Shown: one piece after another, positions 34,681 to 46,435 of the stretch
How positions within the stretch are numbered: the stretch's first letter is position 1
Layout of the letters: each line of letters opens with the position of its first letter
Assembly (NCBI GenBank): GCA_049999725.1
Contig: JBNGIS010031625.1
Span: 35,625 to 93,654 of the forward strand
DNA length: 58,030 nucleotides
From: Haplomitrium mnioides
Lineage: Eukaryota; Marchantiophyta; Haplomitriopsida; Calobryales
Reading direction: 5' to 3'
Made by a program: the position numbers and the translations under genes
Notes under the pieces: generated by a model
What the model was told of the DNA's origin: nothing
Databases searched by the model: none
What the model saw: only the letters and a program-made list of their open reading frames with translations

Positions 34681-36217
34681 AGTGTTCGCGGACCTCTGTA
34701 GGGACAAGGTGCGTCAAAGGTGCTGCAAAGGATCCTTTGAATTAAGGGTCAATTTTTCCTTGAAATTACCATCAGATTGGCGCCAAGCCCTTGTCGTCTT
34801 GCAGAATTTAGCCAAGGCCTTGAAATTCACCTCAAATCTACGCCAAGCTTCATCGCCTTGCGGAATTAAGCAGTGCGCTTGGAGTTTGCATTCTACGGTC
34901 AGCACCAAGTCTATTCAGATCTACGCCCATTTTCCATCGATCAAGCATCTAAATGCAACAACGATCAAAATTGCTGAGAAGGGAAAAAACAACAGGCATG
35001 AAGGAATTCGTGCGACGGGAGGTATAAATCGATAGTCTGCAATGTTTGAGGGGTTGATTGTGGATGAAAACTTGCAAGTCATGAGAACGATAGCAGAAAG
35101 GAAGACACACGAGAGAGGGAGGACAAATTTCTTAAGTCTTCAATTGAAGCAGATGAATTCGAGCAGGGGGCTAGCAATGGTGGAGGTGGACTGAAGGGGC
35201 GCTGGGAATCGCTGGGCGGAGAGCTTTAGAGGCTCAGGCGATCTAGGCATACTCATCACTATGGGTGGACCAACATCGGAGGTGGACTGATACTTGAAGG
35301 CGGAAGGAATTCTTGGTTGTTCTGAAATCGGAGAGGCTACCAAAGTGGGATCTTTGGGGTTGTCTCAATGTTGTCTGTGTAGGAGAAATAATCCCAGGAA
35401 CGTTTAGAGGGCGTTTCTGGTTTATTCTCTCAAGGGAAGTCAAGGAGGAGTAGCTGCATTCGTGCCTGTGTACGGTGTAAGAAGATCTACCAAAGCTTCG
35501 GGGTGGAGTGGGTAACCAGCAGTCGAGAGGACTGTCTTCCAGGGGTGAAAGTTAAACAAGACCTCTTTCGATCTTAAGGAAGTAAATTCAGGGCTTCTCG
35601 CGAAGGAAGTTAAAAAACTATCTAAAGAAGGGTGCGTGAGTGGAAGTGGATCTTGGGAAAACCAGATGAGCTGCACATGGAAGGGAGAAAGTGAGTGTTG
35701 AGAGTTCAAGCTTGTGTTGCAGAGGTTGTCCCACGTCAGAGGATTATTAGCAGAGTGTATCTTAGGTATGTGAGTGTGTTCGTGGGTTAGTTAGTTTTGT
35801 ATTATGTTTGTATTTACTGAAAAGAAACTTTAGATCCAAAGTGAACAGGATCTCAGCTCAGCAGGAATCCAAGAATCAGCCTCAGAGGGTAAGGCAGTAC
35901 AGTGGACAGGTCCCCTGTATAATTCAGATGTCAGGGCTTAATCTTATATTGTAAAACTTTGAGTCTGGATCCTATTTTGGATCTTTGGAATTCACTTTGG
36001 AATTTGATCACAAAGCTTCTGAGGTGTGGATGAATGTCTGAATGAGGAAGTGAACAAGGAAAAGGGTTTGTAAGGTGAGAAGGAACATCCTTAAGGCCTG
36101 AAAGTTGAAAACTTGCAGCGGGGCCGTCTCATAAAAGAACCTGAACCTCTGTAAAGTTAGCCTTTTCCTTCCGAAGAGTAGTCTTTGGAGGTAAACGCTT
36201 GAAGGAGGGGGCTGACA

Positions 36218-36986
36218 CCGGTCCCTTACTTTTTTTCGTTTTACCTTAAAGTCCCTCACCTTTCTCTTCTTTTATCGTTAGGTCTCTCACCTTTCTCGTC
36301 TTTTGTCCTTAGATTCACCGTCATTTTTCTTTTATCCATAGATCTTGAAAACCCTTTTGGACTAGTTTGAGACTACTGGTCCAAATTAGTAACCCTAGGT
36401 TCTTTGTTTTAATTGGTCCATTCCTGCCGTCTGATGCCATTTTCAGCATGGAAGTTGGAACGACACCTCTTACCTCTGACGTTATTCTAACAACTCTCTG
36501 ACCCAATAGTTGACAAGATACCTTGACTTTAGTGCCCGATAAGATAAGTCGGGTTGAAACAGCAAACTGGTCCTCTCTTTTAAACCGTTGGACCCATAGC
36601 TCAACTCGACTGGTAAATCCACTCCATCAGAGTCATGGTTTTGTTCTCTATCCACTCCATCTAAGTCACAATTTTGTTCCCTATCCATTCCATCGAAGTT
36701 ACCATTTTGATCCCTACCCGCTCTCTTTAGAGTCTCTATTTCGACCTCGAGCCGATCTATCAGACTTCTATAACAACTCGCTCCACTTTTTTGAAATACC
36801 CTGGAACTAGATCTTGGCGTCAATAATTGATGCCCAATCCTTAAAATCTTGGTTTCCGCCCCAAAACCCATCTAGTCGCTACCATTCTATATCGATTTCT
36901 CTCTCACCCTTTCTCCCATTAAATTCCTCACTCGTAGAAATTTAGGCATTCAAGCATCATCTCTGACCCTTGTTGATAAAGCGATC
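36218..36986. other. Unassigned CT-rich sequence
   Basis: CT-rich DNA with repeated CCTCACCTTTCTC-TCTTTT phrases near 36,250-36,310 and CATTCCATCGAAGT/CACTCCATCTAAGT phrases near 36,625-36,700. Probably part of an LTR or leader of an unidentified retroelement. No supported gene. Confidence 0.35.
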
Positions 36987-37222
36987 ATGGGCCAAGAAAC
37001 CCATCGATAGCTTCAATCTTCTATTCATTGCTTTGTTGTTCACTATTCATTGTTCTAACTTGTCATCTGCAAGAATACTACCCCCATGGTGCAGAATCTC
37101 ATTAGAAGGAGATCACCACTATACTATGAACACCGTTTTTGAGAAGAATCCTCTGCCATCCTGATCCCCTTGACACTAAAGTGGCGGCTCCTCCCCCTAA
37201 GCTCGAGCTTCTAGTAAAATAG
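36987..37222 (+). pseudogene. Possible small secreted peptide gene with two frameshifts
   Basis: A plus-strand frame reads AKKPIDSFNLLFIALLFTI, then HCSNLSSARILPPW, a typical signal peptide with an AxA-like cleavage site (SSA). It continues to LEGDHHYTMNTVFEKNPLPS and a stop at 37,162-37,164. The only nearby ATG (36,987) is out of frame by one extra G. A further shift after PLPS gives DPLDTKVAAPPPKLELLVK and a stop at 37,220-37,222. Basic N-terminus, hydrophobic core, small hydrophilic C-terminal part and length near 75 residues fit plant secreted peptides, but I do not recognise a family. The satellite begins at its last codon. Either a pseudogene or a chance frame. Confidence 0.3.
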
Positions 37223-40200
37223 AGTTTATTAATAAGTTGTGAAGATATAGGCACAACATGTGAGGAAAAACATTATTGGAGATCCATAAATGTTTCTTTT
37301 TCTTTCGTATGAGACATCTATTATATATAGACTTGATGAATTTATTAGACGGTTGTGATGATGTGGGCACAAAAGATGAAGAAAAACATTATTAAAGATC
37401 TATGCATGCTTCTTTTTCGTTTATATGAGACAGTTATTGGAGATACATGCATGCTTCTTTTTCTTTAGTTTAAAACAACTATTACATATAGACTTGATGA
37501 GTTTATTAGAGTGTTGTGACGATGTGGGCACAACATATGAATGAAAACATTATTGGAGATCCATGCATACTTCTCTTTCTTTTGTATGAGGCAACTATTA
37601 TATATAGAATTGATGTGTTTAATATAGTGTTTTGATAATGTGGGCACAACATATGAAGAAAAACATTAATGGAGATCCATACATGCTTCTTTTTTGTTCG
37701 TATGAGAAAACTATTATTTATAAACTTGATGAGTTTATTAGATAGTTGTGACGATGTGGGCACAACAGATGAAGAAAAACATGATTAGAGATCTATGATT
37801 GCTCTTTTTTTGTTTGTATAAGACAACTATTGGGCATCTTAGTATGGTTCTTTTTCTTTAGTTTGAGACAAATATTATATATAAACTTGATGAGTTTATT
37901 AGAGTGTTGTGACGATATGGGCACAACATATGAAAAAAAACATTATTGGAGATCCTTGCCTACTTCTCTTTCTTTTGTATGAAACAACTGCTATATATAG
38001 AATTGATGTGTTTATTATAGTGTTGTAACAATGTGGACACAATAGATGAAGATAAACATTAGTGGAGATCCATGCATGCTTCTTTTTCATTCATATGAGA
38101 CAACTATTGTATTTAGACGTGATGAGTTTATTATAGTGTTGTGACAATGTAGGCACAAAGACATGAAGATAAACATTATTGGAGATCCATGGATGTTTCT
38201 TTTTATTTCGTATAAGACAACTATTGCATATAGATGTGATGAGTTTTCTAGAGTGTTGTGACGATGTGGGTACAACACATTAGAAAAAAAAATATTATTG
38301 GAGACCTATGCATGCTTCTTTTTCATTTGTATGAGACAACTATTCAAGATCCATTGATGCTTCTTTTTCTTTAGTTTGAGACAGCTACTATATATAGACT
38401 TGGATGAGTTTATTAGAGTGTTGTGATGATGTGGGCATAACATATGAAGAAAAACATTATTGGAGATCCTTGCATACTTCTCTTTCTTTCCTATGAGACA
38501 AGGGTTCTATGTAGAATTGATGTGTTTATTAAACTGTTGTGATAATGTCAGCACAATAGATCAAGAAAAACACTATTAGAGATCTATCATTGCTCTTTTT
38601 TTGTTTGTAAGAGACAACTATTGGAGATCCATGCATGCTTTTTCTTTATTTTGAGACAACTATTATACATATACTAGATGAGTTTATTAGAGTGTTGTGA
38701 CAATATAAGCACAACATATGAAGAAAAATATTGTTGGAGATACTTGCATACTTCTCTTTCTTTTGTATGAGACAATAGTTATATATAGAATTGATGTTTA
38801 TATTATAGTGTTTTGGACAATGTGGGCACAATAGAGGAAGAAAAAAATTAGTGGAGAACTATACATGCTTCTTTTTCGTTTGTATGAGATAGCTAATGTA
38901 TATAGGCTTGAGTGTTGTGATAATGTGAGCACAACACATTCAAAAAAATAACGTTGGAGACCCATGCATACTTCTCTTTCTTTTGTATGATACAATTATT
39001 GTATATAGACTTGATGGGTTTGTAATAGTGTTGTAACGATGTAGGCACAAACACATGAAGAAAAACATTATTGGAGATTCATGCATGTATCTTTTTCTTT
39101 TGTATGAGACAATGATTGTATGTAGTCATGATGAGTTTATTGGAGTGTTGTGATGATTTGGACACAAGAGATTGAAAAACAATATTATTCAAGATCCATG
39201 GATGCTTCTTTTTCATTTGTATGAAACAACTATTGTATATAGATATGATGAGTCTGAAAGAGTGTTGTGATAATGTAGGCACAAACATATAAAGACAAAC
39301 ATTATTGGAGATCCATGCATTCTTCATTTTTGTTCGTAAGAGACAACTATTGTATTTAGACCCGATGAGTTTATTGAAGTGTTGTGACAATGTAGGCAGA
39401 AACACATGAAGACAAACACTAGTGGAGATCCATGCGTGCTTCTTTTTTGTTTGTATGAGAAATCTATTTTATATACACTTGATGAGTTTATTTGAGTGTT
39501 GTGACGATGTAGGCACAAATAGATGAAGATAAACATTACTGGAGATCCATGCATGCTTCTTTTTCTTTTGTGTGAGACAACTATTGTATACAGACTTGAC
39601 CAGTTACTTAGAGTGTTGTGACGATGTAGGCACAAAGAGATGAAGACAAACATTTTTGGAGATCCATGCATACTTCTTTTTCTTTTGTGTGAGACAATTA
39701 TTGTATGTAGACTTGACAAGTTTCTTAAAGTGTTGTGACGATATAGGCACAAAGAGATGAAGATAAACATTATTGGAGATCTATGCATGCTTCTTTTTCT
39801 TCTATGTGAGACAACTATTATATATAGACTTAACGAGTTTCTTAGATTGTTGTGACGATGTAGGCATAGAGAGATGAACACAAGCATTATTGGAGATCCA
39901 TGCATGCTTCTTTTTGTTTTGTGTGAGACAACTATTGTATATAGACTTGACAAGTTTCTTAGAGTGTTGTGACGATGTAGACAAAAACAAATAAAGAAAA
40001 ATATTAATGGAGATCCATGCATGCTTCCTTTTGGTTTGTATGAGACAACTATTATATATGGAATTGATGATTTTATTTGAGTGTTGTGACAATGTAGGCA
40101 CAAATAAATGAAAACAAACATTATTGGAGATCTATGTATGCTTCTCTTCCTTTTTTGTGACGCAACTATTGTATGTAGACTTGACGAGTTTTTTAGAGTG

Positions 40201-41220
40201 TTGTGACAATGTGGGCACAAAGAGATGAAGACAAACATTATTGGAGATCCATGCATGCTTCTTTTTCTTTTGTGTAAGACAACTATTGTACATAGACTTG
40301 ACGAGTTTCTTGGAGTTTTGTGACGATGTAGGCAAAAACATATCAAGACAAACATTATTGGAGATCTATGCATGCTTCTTTGTGTGAGGTAGTTGTTGTG
40401 TATAGACTTGGCGAGTTTGTTAGTGTTGTAACGATGTTGGCAAAAAGAAATGAAGATAAAAATTATTGGAGATCCATTAATGCTTCTTTTTCTTTTGTGT
40501 GAGACAACTATTGTATGTAGATTTGACGAGTTTCTTAAAGTGTTGTGACGATGTAAGCACAAAGACATGAAGACAAACATTATTGGAGATCTATGCATGC
40601 TTCTTTTTCTTTTGTGTGAGACAACTATTGTATATAGACTTGACAAGTTTCTTAGATTGTTGTGTTGATATAGGCAAAAAGAGATGAAGACAAACATTGG
40701 TGGAGATCCATGTATGCTTCTTTTTCTTTTGTATGAGACAACTATCATTGGAGATTCATGCATCTTTTTCCTTTGTGTGAGACAACTATTGTATATAGAC
40801 TTCATCAGTTTCTTAAGGTGTTGTGAGGATGTAGGCATGAACAAATTAAGACAAACATTTATTGGAGATCCATGCATGCTTCTTTTTCTTTTGTGAGAGA
40901 TAACTATTGTATATAAACTTGGAGAGTTTCTTAGAGTGTTGTGACAATATAGGTACAAGCAAGTGAAGACAAACATTATTGGAGATCCATGCATACTTCT
41001 TTTTGGTTTGTATAAGACAACTATTGTATCTAGACTTGATGAGTTTATTTGAGTGTTGTGACGATGAAGGCACAAACAGATGAAGACAAACATTTTTGGA
41101 GATCTATTCATGCTTCTTTTTCTTTTGTGTGAGACAACTACTGTGTATAGACTTGACGAGTTTGTTAGAAAGTTGTGATGATGTAGGACCAAAAAGATGA
41201 AGAAAAACATTATTAGAGAT
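37221..41220 (-). repeat. 117-bp minisatellite array 2 (about 34 units), inverted relative to array 1
   Basis: Same repeat family on the minus strand (for example GAGACAA at 39574 and 39691, 117 bp apart). From 37.2 to about 39.3 kb the units are mainly of the variant with GATGTGGGCACAACA and GAGTTTATTAGAGTGTTG. From 39.5 to 41.2 kb they are of the type with TGTAGGCACAAAGAGATGAA and GACGAGTTTCTTAGAGTG. Some units are shortened. A 634-codon frame (39324-41228) exists only because the unit length is a multiple of three. The array ends where a gypsy LTR begins at 41,221. Confidence 0.97.
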
Positions 41221-41443
41221 TGTAACACTACACACCCATATTACACACACAAGTTAGCACAAGTACAACACATACAAGTTAGCATAAGAGAAGCGCACAA
41301 GAACTTTAAGAACCTACAAGGTAAGAGATGCCAAACAAGGCACTCTCTCTTCTTTATATACTTGAGAGAAAGCACTTTGCTTACATAGGTGGAGGAACTC
41401 CATTGGTTACTTTTTTATCCTCTTCTAATTGGACCCCTCTTTT

Positions 41444-41872
41444 TTTCTTTTTCTTTTTTTTCTTTTTTTTGACCGAAAGTAAACAACTTTATTACTTTCG
41501 AGCATCAAAGGTACAACCGCGGCCAGCAATCAGGCCGAGCGACAAAAAACAGCAACCAATCAATCCCTTTCGAGATCAAGCCTAGTGAACCAAAGCAGAC
41601 CCATACCCTCAATCCAGATTACTACTAACATCCAGATTCCAGTAAACGTTGTCTTCATCATAGATATAGAGAAAATGTCTAGCCCTCCAGGTTCTGTCAA
41701 AGGTTTCCAGTATTTTTTCTCTCTTTTCTTTGCTTTGGGCCTTCCTCCAGTTTCTACAGGTTTCGTGCCAAGCTTTCTTACCATACTCGATCAATCTCCT
41801 CTAGATTTTCTTCTTTAAGCTGTACATATCCATGTACGACTTTTCGAACATAGCAGCATTCCTGGAGATCTA
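41444..41872 (-). mobile_element. 5'-truncated LINE-like retroposon with 18-bp target duplication
   Basis: TAATTGGACCCCTCTTTT occurs on both sides (41,426-41,443 and 41,873-41,890). The inserted body ends, on the minus strand, in AATAAAGTTGTTTACTTTCG, GGTC and an A-rich tail (plus-strand T-run 41,444-41,470), as plant L1-type elements do. A minus-strand frame has GKKAWHETCRNWRKAQSKEK and RARHFLYIYDEDNVYWNL, which is protein-like but not a domain I can name. A related AATTGGACC phrase also occurs at 41,903, so part of the duplication could be LTR repeat. Confidence 0.6.
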
Positions 41873-41937
41873 TAATTGGACCCCTCTTTTCTCTCTCACT
41901 CTAATTGGACCACCCTTTACTTTTGTTCTCCTTCTGC

Positions 41938-42122
41938 CACGTGTCCTTATCCTTAGAACCTTCCATCTCTTTAGTTCTCCTTCTGCCATGTGTCTTTATC
42001 TTTAGAACCTTCTCTTTACTTTAATTCTCCACTTGTCACGTGTTCTTATCCTCTTCTAAAGTAGTCTATCTAGACTCCCTCTTTCACTTTAATTCGTTGA
42101 CTTTCTCTCCTCATGCCACGTG
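41938..42122. promoter_or_regulatory. Repeated G-box units in the chromovirus LTR
   Basis: Imperfect direct repeats, spaced about 50-80 bp, contain CACGTG at 41,938-41,943, 42,037-42,042 and 42,117-42,122. A fourth, mutated site (CATGTG) lies near 41,988. Each is followed by TC-TTATC or TCCATC and TTAGAACCTT-like flanks. They lie in the U3 half of the LTR, the place for enhancer elements. Confidence 0.6.
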
Positions 42123-42234
42123 TCCATCTCTCTATAATAGCAATTTCTTTTTGCTACTCTAACTTAGTAATAGCTTTCTATACATAGTTGTCACTATTTT
42201 TAGCTATGGCTTACTAAAGTTAGTGACTGGTACA

Positions 42235-42938
42235 ATCCTCCCCCCTTTTAAGAGGCAATGTCCTCGTTGCGAGTAAGAGAGTTCTCAAAAGAGTGAACAA
42301 GTGCAGAGACATTGGCCAAATTCTCCAATGGCTCCCAAGTAGCTTCATAAAGAGGGTAGCCTTTCCAACAAACCAAGTACTCCATAATCTTACAATGGCC
42401 TCAACGACATGTGCGTTCTTCAAGAGTTGTTTCACCTCAAATTCCTCATGACCATCAATCAGCTCAAGTGGTGGAGAGGGTTCTTGGTTACAAGTGAAGG
42501 TGGTAGAGTGAGGGACAAAAGCATGTAATAAAGAGACATGAAAGACCAAATGAATCTTCATGCGAGGAGGTAAAACAAGTTGATAGACTACTTCACCAAT
42601 ACGAGCAGAAATAGCAAATGGTCTAATAAAGTGAGCAGATAGCTTACGAGAGCGAAGCAAAGGAAGATTGGATGTAAAGAGCCATACTTAGTCACTTATA
42701 GCAAAGGTCACTTTGCAACGATGAGGATCAACATATTATTTTCTGCGATTGCAAGTGACTTCAAGTTTTTCCTTGGCACGTTGGATGTCGTTGTGTAGCC
42801 GATGGAGGAAATCATCAATAGTTAGACTCTTACGGGTTGATGCATAATGAGATAGAGTAGTTGGATGCTCACCATTCATCAAAAAGAAAGGTGTGGCTCG
42901 TGTAGAGCTATTGATGGAGTTATTGTAAGAGAACTCCA
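42235..42938 (-). pseudogene. Chromovirus integrase C-terminus and chromodomain-like tail
   Basis: Minus-strand frames give EFSYNNSINSSTRATPFFLM (integrase end), VWLFTSNLPL, RKLSAHFIRPFAIS, GEVVYQLVLPPRMKIHLVFH and VSLLHAFVP. These are followed by FEVKQLLKNAHVVEAIV and STWFVGKATLF, which matches the chromodomain layout (EVxxILxxR...YLVxWxGY...ATWE) in damaged form. The tail ends with LPLKRGEDCTSH at the polypurine tract. A stop and a frame change lie around 42,690-42,730. Chromodomains guide integration into heterochromatin. Confidence 0.75.
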
Positions 42939-45900
42939 TGTCAGCCCCCTCCTTCAGGTCTTATCCTCCGAACACCGCTCTTTGGAAGGAAAAGGCTGAC
43001 TTTTATAGGGTTCAGGTTCTTTTATAAGATGGCCCCGCTGCAAGTTATCAATTTCAGGCCTTAAAGGTGTTCCTTCTCACCTTATTGACCTTTCTCCTCA
43101 TTCAACTCTCTATTCAAATGTTCATACACACCACAGAAGCGCCTCTGATCAAATTCCGAAGTGGATTTCAGGGATCCGAAATAGGATCCACACTCAAAGT
43201 CTTACAATGCAGGATCAAGTCCTGATATTTGAATTATATAGGGGATCTGTCTCCTTACTACCTTATCCTCTAACTTTGATTCTTGAACCCTTGCTGATTT
43301 GAGATCCTGTTCACTTTGGATTTGAAATGTCTTTCTAGTAATTACAAACAGAATACAAAACTGACTACACCCTGCATACACAACACCACATACTCTGTCG
43401 GCGTTCCTCTGACTTGGGCTGATCCCCGCAACACAGTCGTGACCTCTCAACCCTCCATTCCTGTCGTTCCTCTACAACTCCTCTGTTTTTCCCAATATTT
43501 GATCTTTACTACCTCCCTTGCACTTCTGCTCTTTATTCCAGCAATTCCAACCTTCTCTTGAGTCTCACGATTCCAGTGACACGTCCTCCCTCTACTCACG
43601 CACCCTTCTCCAAATAGTCTTTTTACCTTCCCTCGCGAGAAGCCATGGTTTGACTTCCTCAACAGTCCTCTCGACTGCTGGCCACCCACTCCACTCCTGA
43701 CGTTCCTGGGATTGTTGCTCCTGCATAGTTGACACTAAGGCGACCCCAAAGATCCCACCTTGGTAGCCCCTCCGACTTCAAGACAACCCAGATTCCCTTC
43801 AGCCTTTAAGTATCAGTCCACCTTCGATGTTGGTCCACCCGCAGAGATGAGTACACCTAGATTGCTTGAGCCTCTAGAGCTCCCCACCTACCGATTCCCA
43901 TCGCCCTTCCAGTCCACCTCCACCCTTGCTAGCCCCCTACTCGAGTTCACCTGCCTCAAGTGAAGCTTCAAGAAATCTGTCCTCCCTCCCTCATGTGTCT
44001 TCCTTTCTGCTATCGTTCTCACGACTTGCAAGCTTGCATGTACACCAACCCTTCAAAAATCGCAGACAATCCCTTTATACCCCTTCTGCAGCGCGCGTCA
44101 CTCCCAACGGTTTCTTGAACTAGAACGCCTCTTTCCTCCTCGCTGAACTTGGCCGTTTTTCTCGTTGGCCTCTGTTTCTTGAGAAGCTGACACCTATCAG
44201 TCTGCCTGCATCTAACAATATCAGTTGAAGCATTCAGGATTGGGTAAGGAAGATTTTCGGAGAACTCTTGGCTGAACCCTGCCTTCGATTCGTAGTGCTC
44301 TCCTTTGCAGGTTTGCGATCAAGATCGCCTCGCCGTTTGGACGCCTCAACAATCCCGTCGCAATCTTGGTTCAATTCCTTTGAAGCATCAATTCGAGCGC
44401 AGACCCGAAGTAGTTGTCGAGGAGGTCTTTCCGCAGAGAAATCCAAAGACATTTACTTGGATAGGATTGGATTCGTAGGTTGACCCCGTAGATTGGCCAA
44501 CCATCGCATTTCGCGGGCAGATTCCTAGTTTTTTCTTGACTCTCCTCATTGCCATGCCCCCGTGATCACCCGTAGACCCCCGCAAGCTATCATACTTTCG
44601 CAAGAGCTCACGGACCCCCGCTAGCTGCCATGTGCCCCGCAAACTCCACCGGAACCGCGCCGTCAATCATCAAAACTTCATCATCGCCCTCGGGACACCA
44701 CAGGTCGCCACGTGTCCGCAAACTCCTTCGGAACCCCGCCTTCACTCTTCGGAATCTCGTCGTCGCTCTCGAAACACCACAGGTTGCCACGTGTCCTGCC
44801 TTCCATGTCATCCGATATTGCGCCGTCCGACGCCGCCCCACAAAGGGGTAGGAGGACCGTCGCATTGACTAGCTTCCGCATTTGACCCGTCGCTGACCCG
44901 CAAGAACATTCGGACCATAGGGGAGCGCCACGTCATCCGTCAAAGACCCACAGGAACCCTCGGACCACCGCTGAACGCCACGTCATCCGTTGCTGCGCCG
45001 TCCGACGCCACCCCGCAACGGGGTAGGCTAACCGTCACCTTGACCGGATTCCGTAGTTGACCAGTTGTTGACCCGCAGAAACCCTCGGACCATAGTGGAG
45101 AGCCACGTCATCCGTTAAATAATTCACTTGCCGAGTAAGAACGGTACCTTTTGTCGCCGCTTCGAAACCCGCTCACAAAAAGAACTCAAACTTCCTTCGC
45201 CAACTCTTTGCTCCACTTGATATACGAACTATGGTAGACTATCCCCTTCGTTCTTTCAGCGCCCCGTTGAACTTTCGTCCTCGCCAATGTTGGAACTCCG
45301 ATATATCACCTTTTCAGCTGCTGGTCCCTTGCTTCTTCTTCTGGCTGGATCGTCGCTTCATCACATTTTCACCATAAAAACTAAGCGCGCCATAAACTCC
45401 CGTCGAACTTTCAGACCATACCTTGTCGAACTTTCCGCCGCTTTGCCGGATCAGCAATATATCAGCATTTCGCCTTGCTTGCTCTCTGTCTGGTTGGGCC
45501 TATGATAAATCATTGTTTCGCATTCATTTCTCTGGTCTCTAGTTGCCTTAAGGAATCCTCCATGCCGGCGTAATAGTGACCAGTCAGTCGCGACTTCGCC
45601 CTTCCCGCTTGGCCTGTAAAGAACCCTCCATGTTGCCGGAATAGTGACAAGTCACCTCTTTGTCTGGTCACTGGTTCGCTTATCCCTGTTTCACCATCAC
45701 TTCGAACCCGTTGGACCTTCCTTCATGGATCCCTGTTAAGTGGGGAACCCACATAGGGAGGCTCACCAGATCCCCATTAACTAGGGGTCCCCATGTAGGG
45801 AGGCAGGCTTCCGTCGAACTCTTCGGACCCGCAAGAGCTGCCACGTCGTCCGTCGGATTCCTCGGAATGCGGTGGGCTGCCACGTTTCCGCAGCGCTCTA

Positions 45901-46435
45901 CGGAATCCTCGGGGCTGCGGCCATCGGTTAACTTCCCAAGGGTCGTTCTTCCTTAGTTCTTCCCCATTCTCTTCGATTCAAGTTACACTACGATTGCCTC
46001 GAGCTCTTCTCTCTATCAAGATATTGCACGCCCTGAATGGTCACGAATTGAGGATGCACTGGTCGAACAGTTGGCTCCTCTGTTCTGCATCCCGACTTTC
46101 ACCCTTGTCATGGCTCCCTCTGTCAAGAATTGCTGCCTTACGGTTCTCCTCTACTCTCGTAGGTCCCTTCGCTCTCCCCTGTATTCCTTCTCTCTTTTGA
46201 TGCCATCCCTCTAGAATTCTCTAGCGCTGACCTCTCCAAGTCTTGCCTCCTTCCTTCACTATATGAATCCGGTTCCGCTACTTCGGATCGGAAAATGAGG
46301 TAACCTACTCTTAGCTTCCGTTAAGAGCTATTCTGTTGATTCCAGATTATCTTACCACTTCAGAATGGAGAAATGTTGTTGCTGCCGCTTCTGGTTCCTT
46401 GTAACCCATATTACCTCCTGTTCCACTGGCTGACA
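42939..46435 (-). repeat. Long LTR (3,497 bp), minus strand, of the Gag-protease element family
   Basis: On the minus strand it starts TGTCAGCCAGTGG (after the purine tract AATTCAAAGGGGAGTTA at 46,436-46,452) and ends GGGGGCTGACA at 42,939, a TG...CA pair. It is related to the 36.2-kb copy at its end and to the 46.5/53.2-kb LTRs at its start and in its hairpin motifs (44,825-44,865 and 44,996-45,040, minus strand). Flanking purine tract shows it is a 3' LTR, not a solo LTR. Open frames within it are not coding. Confidence 0.75.

Larger units (their letters stand above)
32777..36217 (+). repeat. Long LTR of the Gag-protease element family, plus strand (left edge approximate)
   Basis: The right end matches, in the same orientation, the minus strand of 42,939-44,100: GCGGGGCCGTCTCATAAAAG, AAGGAACATCCTTAAGGCCT and the terminal GGAGGGGGCTGACA at 36,204-36,217. 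It also shares the hairpin motif (about 34,372-34,415) and the CCACTTAAC-type boxes (33,360-33,970) with the 3.68-kb LTRs at 46.5 and 53.2 kb. A purine tract CACAATTTTAAGAGGGGA just before about 32,777 may mark the left edge. Small open frames within it are LTR noise. Confidence 0.6.
41221..42234 (-). repeat. Chromovirus 3' LTR containing a LINE-like insertion
   Basis: Ends are TGTACCAGTC and AGTGTTACA (minus strand), a proper TG...CA pair. A TATATAAAG promoter box is at about 41,355-41,363 on the minus strand. Without the 429-bp insertion and one 18-bp duplication, the LTR would be about 567 bp. Confidence 0.75.
41221..42938 (-). mobile_element. 3' end of a Ty3/gypsy chromovirus, truncated by a long-LTR element
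   Basis: On the minus strand the end of integrase, a chromodomain-like tail, a polypurine tract (AAAAGGGGGGAGGA, 42,235-42,252 region) and a complete 3' LTR (41,221-42,234) are present. The remainder was cut off where the LTR at 42,939 inserted, directly after EFSYNNS in integrase. The LTR borders array 2, so this element inserted into the satellite. Confidence 0.8.

Noticed and set aside
22357-41220. CRISPR-like array
   Set aside because: The whole 117-bp unit repeats without unique spacers, and the DNA is plant nuclear.
39324-41228. 634-residue membrane-like repeat protein
   Set aside because: It lies wholly in the 117-bp satellite, where other frames are open too. No start context or selection is visible.
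41221-42234. Solo LTR at 41.2-42.2 kb
   Set aside because: A polypurine tract and integrase/chromodomain sequence follow directly, so it is the 3' LTR of a truncated element.
44230-45000. Several 66-92 residue frames on both strands
   Set aside because: They lie inside a long LTR, are GC-rich, overlap on both strands, and recur as broken frames in related LTRs.
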